This document shows, in pieces, positions 32,409-40,214 of a stretch of DNA of 57,308 nucleotides. The number at the start of each line of letters is the position of its first letter. Position 1 is the first letter of the stretch. Under the pieces are notes generated by a model that was given only the letters and a program-made list of their open reading frames with translations, did not search any database and was not told the DNA's origin. The stretch is from Singulisphaera sp. GP187 (GTDB taxonomy: Bacteria; Planctomycetota; Planctomycetia; Gemmatales; Gemmataceae): the NCBI GenBank assembly GCA_945861245.1, contig CAMAUE010000013.1, positions 1 to 57,308 of the forward strand, written 5' to 3'. Both the position numbers and the translations under genes were made by a program.

Positions 32409-33680
32409 ATGAACGTAACCAGCGAATTGCAATGGCGTGGGCTCATCCATCAGATGACGGCGGACAACCTGGTGAGCGTACTTGAGACGAACAAGTATCC
32501 GATGTACATCGGTTTCGACCCGACCGCGACGAGCCTGCACGCAGGCAGCCTTATTCCGCTGATGGCGCTGCGCCATTTTCGCCGAGCGGGACATCAGATC
32601 ATCGTGCTGATCGGCGGCGCGACTGGACTCATCGGCGATCCGTCCGGCAAGTCGGCGGAGCGCGTGCTCGAAACCATCGACACCGTGCGGCTGCGCGGCG
32701 AGGCGATGCGCCGGCAAATCGAAGGCTTCCTCAGTCAGGGCGACGGACCGGCGCCGATCTTTGTCAACAACATCGATTGGCTTGGCGAGCTTCGTTTGCT
32801 CGAGTTCCTGCGCGACATCGGCAAGCATTTCTCCGTCAACGAAATGATCCACAAGGATTCCGTCAAGAAACGCTTCGAGAAGGAAGATACGGGAATTTCC
32901 TATACGGAATTTACTTATATGCTCTTGCAGGCGACCGACTTCCTGGAGCTATACCGTCGGCACGGTTGCCGAATCCAGTGTGGCGCCTCGGACCAATGGG
33001 GCAATATTTGCGAAGGAATCGCCCTGGTTCGCCGCATCGACCGCGGCGAGGCGTTTGGCATCACGATGCCGCTGTTGACGAATTCCGAAGGCAAGAAGAT
33101 GGGCAAGAGCGAGAAAGGCGCGATTTGGCTCGACCCGAAGCAGACCTCGCCGTACGCCTTCTACCAGTTCTGGATCAACATGGCCGACGCCGACGTGTCG
33201 CGCTTTCTGCGCTGGTTCACGCTGCTCGACGAGGCAACGATCAAGGAACTCGATCAGCATGTCGGCACCGGCGAGCGCGTCGCGCAGAAAGCATTGGCAC
33301 AGGAAATCACCACGCTCGTGCACGGCCAGGCCGAGACGGAGAACGCCAAGAAAGCCTCGGCGGCGTTGTTTTCGGGCGACATCGCCTCGCTGGAGGTTTC
33401 ACTGCTGAAGCAGCTCGCCGCCGATGTGCCGTCGATCACGCTTAACCCGCAGGAGTTGGCCGCTCCACTGTCCGTCATCGATCTGCTCGTCCGCGCGGGA
33501 GCATGCGCTTCCAAAGGCGACGCCCGCCGACAGATCGCGCAGAAAGGCGTTAAGATCAACAGCAAACCACCCGCCGCCGGCGACAACCCGACCGTCAGCG
33601 CCGCCGACTTCCTGGATGGCGAAGTGCTCGTATTGCAGCGCGGGAAGAAGAATAACTATCTGGTGATCGTGACGGCGTGA
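32409..33680 (+). CDS. tyrS: Tyrosyl-tRNA synthetase
   Basis: This 423-residue class I aminoacyl-tRNA synthetase attaches tyrosine to tRNA-Tyr. Landmarks are YIGFDPTATSLHAGSLIPLMALR (about 33-55, the HIGH-like motif as LHAG), GGATGLIGDPSGKSAER (about 74-90), YTEFTYMLLQATDFLELY (tyrosine-binding, about 166-183), QCGASDQWGNI and the KMSKS-like KKMGKSEKGAIW (about 229-240). The C-terminal S4-like RNA-binding domain starts near residue 350 (LSVIDLLVRAGACASKGDARRQI). AAGGA lies six bases before the ATG. It is a complete, normal-length TyrRS, with Gly in place of Met or Leu-type residues in the KMSKS box as KMGKS. No leader T-box is visible. Confidence 0.96.
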   Translation: MNVTSELQWRGLIHQMTADNLVSVLETNKYPMYIGFDPTATSLHAGSLIPLMALRHFRRAGHQIIVLIGGATGLIGDPSGKSAERVLETIDTVRLRGEAMRRQIEGFLSQGDGPAPIFVNNIDWLGELRLLEFLRDIGKHFSVNEMIHKDSVKKRFEKEDTGISYTEFTYMLLQATDFLELYRRHGCRIQCGASDQWGNICEGIALVRRIDRGEAFGITMPLLTNSEGKKMGKSEKGAIWLDPKQTSPYAFYQFWINMADADVSRFLRWFTLLDEATIKELDQHVGTGERVAQKALAQEITTLVHGQAETENAKKASAALFSGDIASLEVSLLKQLAADVPSITLNPQELAAPLSVIDLLVRAGACASKGDARRQIAQKGVKINSKPPAAGDNPTVSAADFLDGEVLVLQRGKKNNYLVIVTA

Positions 33681-33690
33681 TGGAATTTGC

Positions 33691-33771
33691 GTTTAGCCGC
33701 TCGCCTTTGGCGAGCGCGAACTGGTGCCGAGCATCACGCGGGTCGCGCTCGCCAAAGGCGAGCGGCTAAAC
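33691..33771. repeat. Family A palindrome, copy 4
   Basis: GTTTAGCCGCTCGCCTTTGG and a perfect inverse flank a loop of about 27 bases. It lies between tyrS and the convergent HEAT gene and is a likely bidirectional terminator. Confidence 0.9.
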
Positions 33772-33788
33772 GGACGAACCCACATCAG

Positions 33789-35402
33789 TCACACCAACCC
33801 CGCACTCTTGAGTTTGCGTTTCGCCTGCTTGCCGACCTCCGTTTTCGGCGAACGCTCGACGACCGTTTCAAGCACTTGTTTGCCGAACTCCTGAGCGCGA
33901 TGCGTTTGTTCGGCGAAATGAAAGCCGACGTAGAAGAGGCCTTCGACATCGATCCATTTGGCTTTCGTGATATGGCCGATCAGATCGAACGAGGCGTTTT
34001 GCAGCAGGCGCGTGAATTGATGCAGCGCGGGATCGTTGCTGCGATTGTCGAGCTCAAGGTCGTGCGTGGAGAGCTTCAGCCCCGTGGCCGCCAGTTCAAA
34101 CCGTGTCTTTTCACTGCAAGCCGGGTCTTGGGCGAGGATACGGTAATAGCCGACCGCTTCAGCGTATTTCTTTTTCTTGCGCAGTTCAAGCCCGTGTGCT
34201 TCGAGTTGATCGCGAAGCCAGGCGTGATCGGCTTCGCGCAGGAAGAAGAGGAGCGCGGCGGCTCGCTTGTCATCCTTGTCGTGCAGCTTGCAGGCCTCGG
34301 CAAAAACCTTGGCCCGCTGTGCCGCTGTCAGTTCCTTCCCGACTTCGCCGATCGCGCGGGCCAAGGACCAGGCGCGATCCGCGTCGCCTGAGGTCAGCAT
34401 CTTATCGAGCAAGGCGTCTCGCCCGGCGGGATAGGCCCGTAGCGCCTTGAGTGCTTCATCGCGCAGATTGCGATCGGGATGGCGAAGCTGCACAACCATG
34501 GCGCGGGCGACTTCGGCGCTTTCAACGCCTTGCAGCCTTTCGACGGCTAATCGGCGCGTCGCCACGTCCGGCGCCTCCAGCAACTGCACCCAATGCTTCG
34601 ACGTCTTGGCATTGATCGGCAGCTTCTTTAGAATCATCAGCGCGCTGGCCACGATCTGAAATTCTCGTTCAGATGCGCAGGTAAGCAAGGCTTGCAACCG
34701 CTTGTCGGTCGTCGGGACCGCATTGCAAAGGCCATGCAGCGCCGCCGCCCGGACCTCAGCCGACTTGGGCGGCAAGATGCGCGACCAGTAGATGTCCTCA
34801 GCCTTGGCTTCATGCAGTCCTGTGAGTACACGCAGCATCCCGGCTTCCGATTTGGCAGAGATTTTCTTGTCGCCGAGTGCTTCGATGAGGCACTTCGCAA
34901 GGGCGGTTCGCTGCGGCCCCGAGAATCCGGGGATCTCCATCGCCAGGCTGCGAGCCGTGCCATCGACGATCCTTGGGTCGGCGTCGAGCAAGCCCTGAGC
35001 GGTGACAAGCAGAGCATTGCTGGTATTCGATTTCGCCAGGACGCCGGCGACACGCGCGCGAATCGTGGGGCTGACATCGTCCATGATCTTGCCCATCGCC
35101 TTGGCGCCGCGGGCGCCGAATTGACTCGCCGCTCGCACTGCGGATTCGAGCTCCGTCCCGCCGGCGCGAACGAATTCCTCCAACCGCTTCAATGCTTCGT
35201 CAGCGCCGAGCGCGCCGAGCGTTTCAATACTAGCAGCACGCAGGTCCTTATCGGGATCATCAAGCACGGCCAGCAGCGTCTTGACGAGCTTGGCATCGCG
35301 CGTGCCGACTGCCGTCAGCATCTTCAACGCGGCATAGCGCAATTCTTTCGTCGCACCCTCGCCGGCGATGTGGATCAACTTATTCAACGTCGCGTCAGCC
35401 AT
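33789..35402 (-). CDS. HEAT-repeat protein
   Basis: This 537-residue protein is mostly helical repeats of HEAT/Armadillo type. Units such as LRYAALKMLTAVGTRDAKLVKTLLAVLDDPDKDLRAASIETLGALG (about 20-65) and RHPDRNLRDEALKALRAYPAG (about 305-325) show the repeat pattern. The last 200 residues (from about 335) are different and more charged, possibly a separate helical domain. No signal peptide or membrane segment is evident. AGGGGA lies before the ATG, next to which the MITE-like element begins. HEAT proteins are usually binding scaffolds; partner unknown. Confidence 0.78.
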   Translation of the reverse strand: MADATLNKLIHIAGEGATKELRYAALKMLTAVGTRDAKLVKTLLAVLDDPDKDLRAASIETLGALGADEALKRLEEFVRAGGTELESAVRAASQFGARGAKAMGKIMDDVSPTIRARVAGVLAKSNTSNALLVTAQGLLDADPRIVDGTARSLAMEIPGFSGPQRTALAKCLIEALGDKKISAKSEAGMLRVLTGLHEAKAEDIYWSRILPPKSAEVRAAALHGLCNAVPTTDKRLQALLTCASEREFQIVASALMILKKLPINAKTSKHWVQLLEAPDVATRRLAVERLQGVESAEVARAMVVQLRHPDRNLRDEALKALRAYPAGRDALLDKMLTSGDADRAWSLARAIGEVGKELTAAQRAKVFAEACKLHDKDDKRAAALLFFLREADHAWLRDQLEAHGLELRKKKKYAEAVGYYRILAQDPACSEKTRFELAATGLKLSTHDLELDNRSNDPALHQFTRLLQNASFDLIGHITKAKWIDVEGLFYVGFHFAEQTHRAQEFGKQVLETVVERSPKTEVGKQAKRKLKSAGLV

Positions 35403-35434
35403 GCGGGTCCCCTGTTCGCATATCAGTTGTCAGT

Positions 35435-35596
35435 TATACCTTTGACGGGTGAGATTGACGCTTTTCCGAGCCGCGACAGTAAGGGAGCGGCTGATATAAT
35501 CTGCACGGCATCCTGTCGGCCGCTCCCTTACGGTCGCGGCTCGGAAATGTTTTGATCGGTTCGGAAAAGCGACAATTTCTATCGTGCGAAGTATAT
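35435..35596. repeat. 162-bp MITE-like element, copy 2
   Basis: Same layout as 20843-21005: outer TATACC...GTATAT ends and an inner CCGAGCCGCGAC hairpin, with several substitutions and a different loop (TATAATCTGCACGGC). Flanks show no clear target-site duplication that I can read with confidence. Confidence 0.85.
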
Positions 35597-35779
35597 CTGT
35601 TATCAGTCATGCAATAATTTATGCTGAAAGCCGCGTAAAAATAGCTTACCGAAAAAGGAATGATGCACAAACCTCAAGGCGCCGCAAATTCCAAGTCAAG
35701 ATCGAGTAAAGGGATTGCCCACAGAGGAACACAATTCAACAGGTTCTTTTTCGGACCACTGACAACTGACAACTGACCA
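35597..35779. other. Intergenic, ACAACTGAC repeat remnant
   Basis: No gene is visible. The right part holds GACCACTGACAACTGACAAC, a short repeat block similar in style to that at 22084. Confidence 0.4.
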
Positions 35780-36547
35780 CTACTTCGCCTTTGGCAACGC
35801 CTTCATCATCGCGCCGACGCCGATTGTGCCTTTGCCTTGCTTCAGGCTTTCCTCGATGACGCGATTGACCTCGGCCTTGACCAACGGTTCACTCGCTTTG
35901 ACGGCAAGACGCAACACATCCTTGATGTCTTTCGCCATCTGTTCGTTTTTCTCGCCGGTGAGGAGCGGGCCGCTGCGCAGCTTCACGTCAACGAGATTTA
36001 GGCCAAGGTCTGCGACTTTCGGCTCGATCTTCAGGGCTGGCGGAAATGTCGTCAAATCAAGCTCGACGCCGACATCGCAGACGATTGCCGCGGTGAAGCG
36101 TGCATCGGCGACAGTCGCAATGGGCAGTAGGAGTAGGCCTTTCTGCCATTGTTGAAGCTCGATGTTCCAGGCCATCGTCGCGTCGACATCGAAGGCGATG
36201 CGGTGGGTTTTGGCGTTGAGGGGCTTGAAGTCGGTGAGATTGATGATGAGGTTCTTGTCGGGACTCTCGATCTTGCCCGTGAATCGCCGCCAGGTGCCGT
36301 GGGGGACTTCGACTTTATCTCCGACCTTGATGTACTTGCGCAGTTGCGGGAACGGCAAGTTCGGCGGCGCGGGGATTGTGCCGCCCCAGCCGGATGCGTC
36401 AACGATTTTCTTGGGCATCTGGGCGAGGACGATGGAATGGACGAGACGGGAGAATTCCTTATAGTCCGGTTTCGTCTCTTTTTCGCCGGAGAGCGCGGAC
36501 AACGGGAGCAAAGCGACTAATGGTAGCAGGATGCCGATGTAACGCAT
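35780..36547 (-). CDS. Hypothetical exported protein
   Basis: This 255-residue protein has a cleavable signal peptide (MRYIGILLPLVALLPLSALSG) and then an unrecognised domain. A central hydrophobic strand block (IAFDVDATMAWNIELQQWQKGLLLLPIATVADARF) and a basic C-terminal helix region rich in Lys are the main features. GGAGG lies seven bases before the ATG. It is the only gene between two repeat elements and reads toward 35780. Similar secreted proteins are common in Planctomycetota, but I cannot name the family. Confidence 0.72.
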   Translation of the reverse strand: MRYIGILLPLVALLPLSALSGEKETKPDYKEFSRLVHSIVLAQMPKKIVDASGWGGTIPAPPNLPFPQLRKYIKVGDKVEVPHGTWRRFTGKIESPDKNLIINLTDFKPLNAKTHRIAFDVDATMAWNIELQQWQKGLLLLPIATVADARFTAAIVCDVGVELDLTTFPPALKIEPKVADLGLNLVDVKLRSGPLLTGEKNEQMAKDIKDVLRLAVKASEPLVKAEVNRVIEESLKQGKGTIGVGAMMKALPKAK

Positions 36548-36569
36548 GATATCGCCTCCGGGGCTTGCC

Positions 36570-36627
36570 TTCCGCTTGCGGCTTAGCGCTCGCGTGGGAT
36601 ATCCTGAGCGCTAAGCCGCAAGCGGAA
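36570..36627. repeat. Family B palindrome, copy 4
   Basis: TTCCGCTTGCGGCTTAGCGC and a perfect inverse, loop of about 14 bases, lie between the stop of the minus-strand gene at 36643 and the start of the exported protein at 36547. Confidence 0.92.
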
Positions 36628-36642
36628 AATAAACGAACGCCG

Positions 36643-38235
36643 TCAATCCAGGAACTTGCGCAAGACGTTCGCGGTGATTCTCGACACGTGTGCGTCCACG
36701 GGCAGGCTGCTTGGCCAGCAGATCGATCCGGCGGAGAAGACCGCGCCGCCCGAAGGCGTATCGAAAACGATCATCTCCGCGCCGCCGTTGTCGGGGTTCA
36801 GGCCCTTGGCGAGCAGGTGTACATTCTTCGGCGAACTCGGCGAAATCTTATCGGTCTCGTGGCCTGACGCGCCGCCGGGACAGCGCTCGTGTAGTGAATG
36901 TTCGCCGAACGAATCGCCGACGCGAAGCCCCGTGCCCGCGAAGGCCCAGTGCTTGCTGTCGATGACGCGGTATGGCAACGCGGTCATGATGCCGCGCGGG
37001 TCGAAGACGACGCCGAGCAGGTTCGCTTCGGACTCATGGCGACGGGCGAATCGGCTCTCGCAACCGCCCATGCCGGCGGGTACGAGGCTGGTGATCTTGG
37101 TGTTTTGGCAGATCATGCGGTCGCCGTCGAGCATTTCGACATCGCAGTTCAGCCCGTTGCCGCCGAGATAAACGAGCCTGCCCTTGCCCGCGAACACCCA
37201 GGCTTTGACGGCGTCGTACATCGTCTTCGTCCAGTATTCGGGATGCGGGCCGAGGACCAGAACCTGATACTTGGATAGGTCGAGCACGCCCGAATGCAGC
37301 TGGGTTTCGCTGTAGAGATCGTAGGCGAAACCTTCGCGTTCCAGCCAACCCATCATCCGCCATTCCGCGGGAGCGATATGGTTGCCCGCTCGGCCCGTGA
37401 TCGGGTCGGTGATCTTCGTCGCGGGATCGATGTGGTTGATCGGCTCGGGTCGCTCAAACGAAAGCGGCGCGTACGCCTCGCAGCCCCAGGTTTGGTGGTT
37501 GACATCCTGGTAGCGTTTGAGTTCTTGCCGAGCGTTGATCGTGGGCGTCGGCGGGAATGCGTCGGCGTGGATGTAGTTGCTGCGGCCGCCGAAATTGTTG
37601 TAGGCGTTCCAGGTGATATTCGACGCCAGCACGGCAATCGGCGCCGTTGGTTTGGCAGGCGCGACAATCCATGGGAACGTGAAGGTTGCGCCCGATTTGG
37701 TGCGGGTGTGGAAATAGTAGAGGCCCGATCGCTCGGGGGCGGCGACGCGCTGGAGGTGATGCGGGCTGAGGTAGCCGACCTTGTTCCAGGCGACGCCGGT
37801 CTGCGTGTAGTCGCCGTCGGGCGTGATCTGCATCACGGCGCGGGGGCCATGCTCGTCATGCCAACCCAGGCCGCGGATGAATTCCTTCTCCCAGCCGTAG
37901 CGCCAGAGTTCGATTTTGTATTCTTCGACGGCATGCACGCGGAACTCGGAGATTTCGCCCGAGCGCACGCATTTCGGCCAGGCATAGCCCAGCAACGAAT
38001 CGGCGAGCAATCGGAACTGAAACGGGTCGACATGCTGAGGCGTCATGCGCACGCACTTCGAGCCGAAACCAGGCTTGGTCAGCGTGACAAGCAATTCGCC
38101 GGGCGGCAGGTTCGCGTGGATCGCACCGCTGGCCCGCGAGCGTGTCTCACACGATTCGCCTGCGGCATTGGTGAATTCGACAAGCACATCGCCGAGCGCG
38201 ACATAGCGTTCATCGCTGACATAGCCAATTAGCAC
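36643..38235 (-). CDS. N,N-dimethylformamidase large-subunit-like protein
   Basis: This protein of about 530 residues resembles the large subunit of N,N-dimethylformamidase (DUF6605-type). Marks include VLASNITWNAYNNFGGRSNYI (about 199-219), the GYAWPKC and YYFHTRTKSGATFTFPWIVAP segments and a class I glutamine amidotransferase-like Rossmann part LSKYQVLVLGPHPEYWTK (about 320-337) with LVYLGGNGLNCDVE. The N-terminal 80 residues are beta-rich (LPPGELLVTLTKPGF). The open frame extends to 38319 but that part is translated from a repeat hairpin; GTG 38235 follows a GAAGGG-like site and is preferred. Substrate of such planctomycete members is unknown; hydrolysis of an amide is the family expectation. 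Confidence 0.75.
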   Translation of the reverse strand: MLIGYVSDERYVALGDVLVEFTNAAGESCETRSRASGAIHANLPPGELLVTLTKPGFGSKCVRMTPQHVDPFQFRLLADSLLGYAWPKCVRSGEISEFRVHAVEEYKIELWRYGWEKEFIRGLGWHDEHGPRAVMQITPDGDYTQTGVAWNKVGYLSPHHLQRVAAPERSGLYYFHTRTKSGATFTFPWIVAPAKPTAPIAVLASNITWNAYNNFGGRSNYIHADAFPPTPTINARQELKRYQDVNHQTWGCEAYAPLSFERPEPINHIDPATKITDPITGRAGNHIAPAEWRMMGWLEREGFAYDLYSETQLHSGVLDLSKYQVLVLGPHPEYWTKTMYDAVKAWVFAGKGRLVYLGGNGLNCDVEMLDGDRMICQNTKITSLVPAGMGGCESRFARRHESEANLLGVVFDPRGIMTALPYRVIDSKHWAFAGTGLRVGDSFGEHSLHERCPGGASGHETDKISPSSPKNVHLLAKGLNPDNGGAEMIVFDTPSGGAVFSAGSICWPSSLPVDAHVSRITANVLRKFLD

Positions 38236-38261
38236 GAGATGACACCCTTCAGGAGCCGCAA

Positions 38262-38353
38262 GCCCAGCGGGGGAGGTACTCCGAACCCCTGGGATGAGCG
38301 TTTGGAAGCGCAAGGGCAAATCCCAGGGGTTCGGAGTACCTCACCCGTTGGGC
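38262..38353. repeat. Family D palindrome, copy 1
   Basis: Arms of 33 bases (38262-38294 and 38321-38353, a few mismatches) contain GGTACTCCGAACCCCTGGGA. A second copy with a shortened left arm is at 40145-40212. Confidence 0.88.
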
Positions 38354-38399
38354 GTGTATCAAAATTCGCATGAATCGCCACAGGCTTTATTCGATGGCG

Positions 38400-39344
38400 T
38401 CAGAAATCAGCTGGCACATCGGTCTGGCGGATGGTCGCGAGCGCCTGCCAGGTCGTAAGCGCCACGGTATTTGAGACGAAGCGGACGGTGCCGTCAGCGA
38501 GCGCGAGATTGACGCCGCCGGAATGCCGGCTGCGCGCGGCCATAATAAGCGAACGATTGTTGTAAGCCGTATAGGTTGTGCCGATGCAGGGAGCTTCGGG
38601 CACGTTCATACAGGCGCCTTGGCGCAGATTGTCGGGCGTGGTGCTATTGGGGCCGGTGTTATGCTGATAGAGCGGGCCTTCGGGATAATACATGACGCCT
38701 CGTAGGTCGTCGGTTGCACCGGTAACTTTGATGATTTCCGAGGCGAGGGCAGTGTTGCTCGTGCCGTCGGTGATGTCCGTCATTGTAATTTTGGTGTTCA
38801 TCATGAAAACCCCGATAGTGGTAACCCCCGGCCCAGTCCAGCCGCCTGCGGGAGAAACCATCGGGCCGATGCCGTCGTTGCCGGCATAGCTTCCCTTGAT
38901 GTAGAAATTCCAGCACGTTTTCGCGACCATGCTGTCCGAAGGGCAGGAATAAACAGCGGGCAGATAGCCGTTGAGTGTACTGTTCGCGTTCGGCAACGAG
39001 CCGAAATTTTGACTCAGATTCGCCGTGGCGAAGATCTGCATCTGATCGACATAAGGCAACAAGAAGTACAACCAGGTGGCTTCGCTGATGTCAGTGGTTG
39101 CGTTGTAGTTGTATCCTGGCATCAGGCGTTTGTTGGCATCGTGGTAACCGTGCGTGCCAATGCCGATTTGTTTGAGATTGTTCGTGCATTGCATGCGAGC
39201 CGCTGATTCACGTACCTTCTGAACAGCGGGGACGAGCAAGGCGATGAGAATTGCGATAATCGCGATGACGACCAGCAGTTCGATCAGTGTAAAGCCGGGC
39301 TGGTTCGCCAATCGCGGTGTCCTTCGGAATAAGCTGTTTCGCAT
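38400..39344 (-). CDS. DUF1559 pseudopilin-like protein
   Basis: This protein of about 314 residues has a prepilin-type leader followed by [18 protein letters not shown] (about 16-33) and then CTNNLKQIGIGTHGYHDANKRL, the usual DUF1559 head. The C-terminal H-X9-DG motif is intact in SRHSGGVNLALADGTVRF. Such proteins are processed by a prepilin peptidase and are abundant in planctomycetes. ATG 39344 begins MRNSLFRRTP; the longer open frame upstream is unlike the family. It follows a small lipoprotein gene by 58 bases on the same strand, probably one operon. In contrast to the copy at 18373, this one is uninterrupted. Confidence 0.9.
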   Translation of the reverse strand: MRNSLFRRTPRLANQPGFTLIELLVVIAIIAILIALLVPAVQKVRESAARMQCTNNLKQIGIGTHGYHDANKRLMPGYNYNATTDISEATWLYFLLPYVDQMQIFATANLSQNFGSLPNANSTLNGYLPAVYSCPSDSMVAKTCWNFYIKGSYAGNDGIGPMVSPAGGWTGPGVTTIGVFMMNTKITMTDITDGTSNTALASEIIKVTGATDDLRGVMYYPEGPLYQHNTGPNSTTPDNLRQGACMNVPEAPCIGTTYTAYNNRSLIMAARSRHSGGVNLALADGTVRFVSNTVALTTWQALATIRQTDVPADF

Positions 39345-39402
39345 CGGCGGATTCCAAAAAGAAGCATTTGAATAAAGTAAAGCAGCGTCGCGCCAGGATT
39401 CA

Positions 39403-39840
39403 TTACGGGATAGGGCTGCCCGACACAAGTTTGAAATCGAAGCGGTTGGCGACGCCGGCTTCGAGGTGGGCGGTGAGTTCGCTGCTGTCGTTGTAGTTCG
39501 CGGGGACCACTACCAGTTCATCGACCATGGTCCCCGGGGGAGAAGGCGAACCGGCGGGAATCTGCCGACCGGTTTTCCGCGCCGCCCGGATGCGAACTTT
39601 TTTGGCTCCAGGCTCGACGCCGGGAGGACTCGTGATCTTATACTTCCCGTCGGTGATCACGCCGCCGAAGTCGCGGCCTGGGCCGTCGGCAGGTTCAAAC
39701 GAGATCGACCCGGAGGCCACGGCCACGCCGTCGAATTCGACGGACCCCTCAACCTCCAATACGCGATTACCGCAACCGGAACCTATCAGGACGAACCCGC
39801 AAAATAATCCAAGTACCCAGGTAGGCATGCGCCGCGCCAT
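39403..39840 (-). CDS. Small lipoprotein with carboxypeptidase-regulatory-like fold
   Basis: This protein of about 145 residues has a lipoprotein signal with lipobox LIGSGC (Cys about 23). The mature part (LEVEGSVEFDGVAVASGSISFEPADGPGRDFGGVITDGKYKI) fits the small beta-sandwich lipoproteins that accompany DUF1559 genes in planctomycetes. ATG 39840 has GGAGG four bases upstream. The gene ends 58 bases before the DUF1559 start, so the two are probably co-transcribed. Role unknown, likely cell envelope. Confidence 0.8.
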   Translation of the reverse strand: MARRMPTWVLGLFCGFVLIGSGCGNRVLEVEGSVEFDGVAVASGSISFEPADGPGRDFGGVITDGKYKITSPPGVEPGAKKVRIRAARKTGRQIPAGSPSPPGTMVDELVVVPANYNDSSELTAHLEAGVANRFDFKLVSGSPIP

Positions 39841-39944
39841 GAGGCCTCCATCTCGTCCGAGTCGCTCAACACCATCAAGCTTCAAACCTAGTTTACCCGG
39901 TCACCAAGCTCGCGCCAAGCAAAATCGGAGGACTGCCCACGTCA

Positions 39945-40144
39945 AGGGTGCACGACAGCACTTGCAGACATTGATCTTCAATACGAATCACGAAAGCCCG
40001 AAAGTACGAAATCACGAAAGAAAATCGGATTGATATGCGCAAAGAAGATTACCAAATAATGAACTGTATTTTTTCGTGCTTTCGTTCTTTCGTGCCTTTC
40101 GTGATTATGCATTTGTTTTCTTTACAAGTGCTGTCGTGCACCCT
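39945..40144. mobile_element. 200-bp MITE-like element with perfect 20-bp TIRs
   Basis: The ends AGGGTGCACGACAGCACTTG (39945-39964) and the exact inverse (40125-40144) flank 160 bases without a gene. Inside is a second, imperfect inverted pair of ATCACGAAAG type. A related, longer element is at 45855-46175. The right end is directly joined to a Family D hairpin. Confidence 0.82.
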
Positions 40145-40212
40145 ACGAACCCCTGGGATTAGCCCTTGCGAATGTTCATCCCAGGGGTTCGGGATACCTC
40201 ACCAGCTGGGCT
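40145..40212. repeat. Family D palindrome, copy 2, left arm truncated
   Basis: The inner 14 bases of the left arm (CGAACCCCTGGGAT) remain, while the right arm is complete to GGGCT. The left outer part is replaced by the MITE-like element end at 40144. Confidence 0.8.
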
Positions 40213-40214
40213 TC

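Noticed and set aside
40145..40212. Simple insertion of the MITE-like element into a Family D hairpin
   Set aside because: The missing outer left arm is not found on the far side of the element at 39944, so a clean insertion does not explain it.
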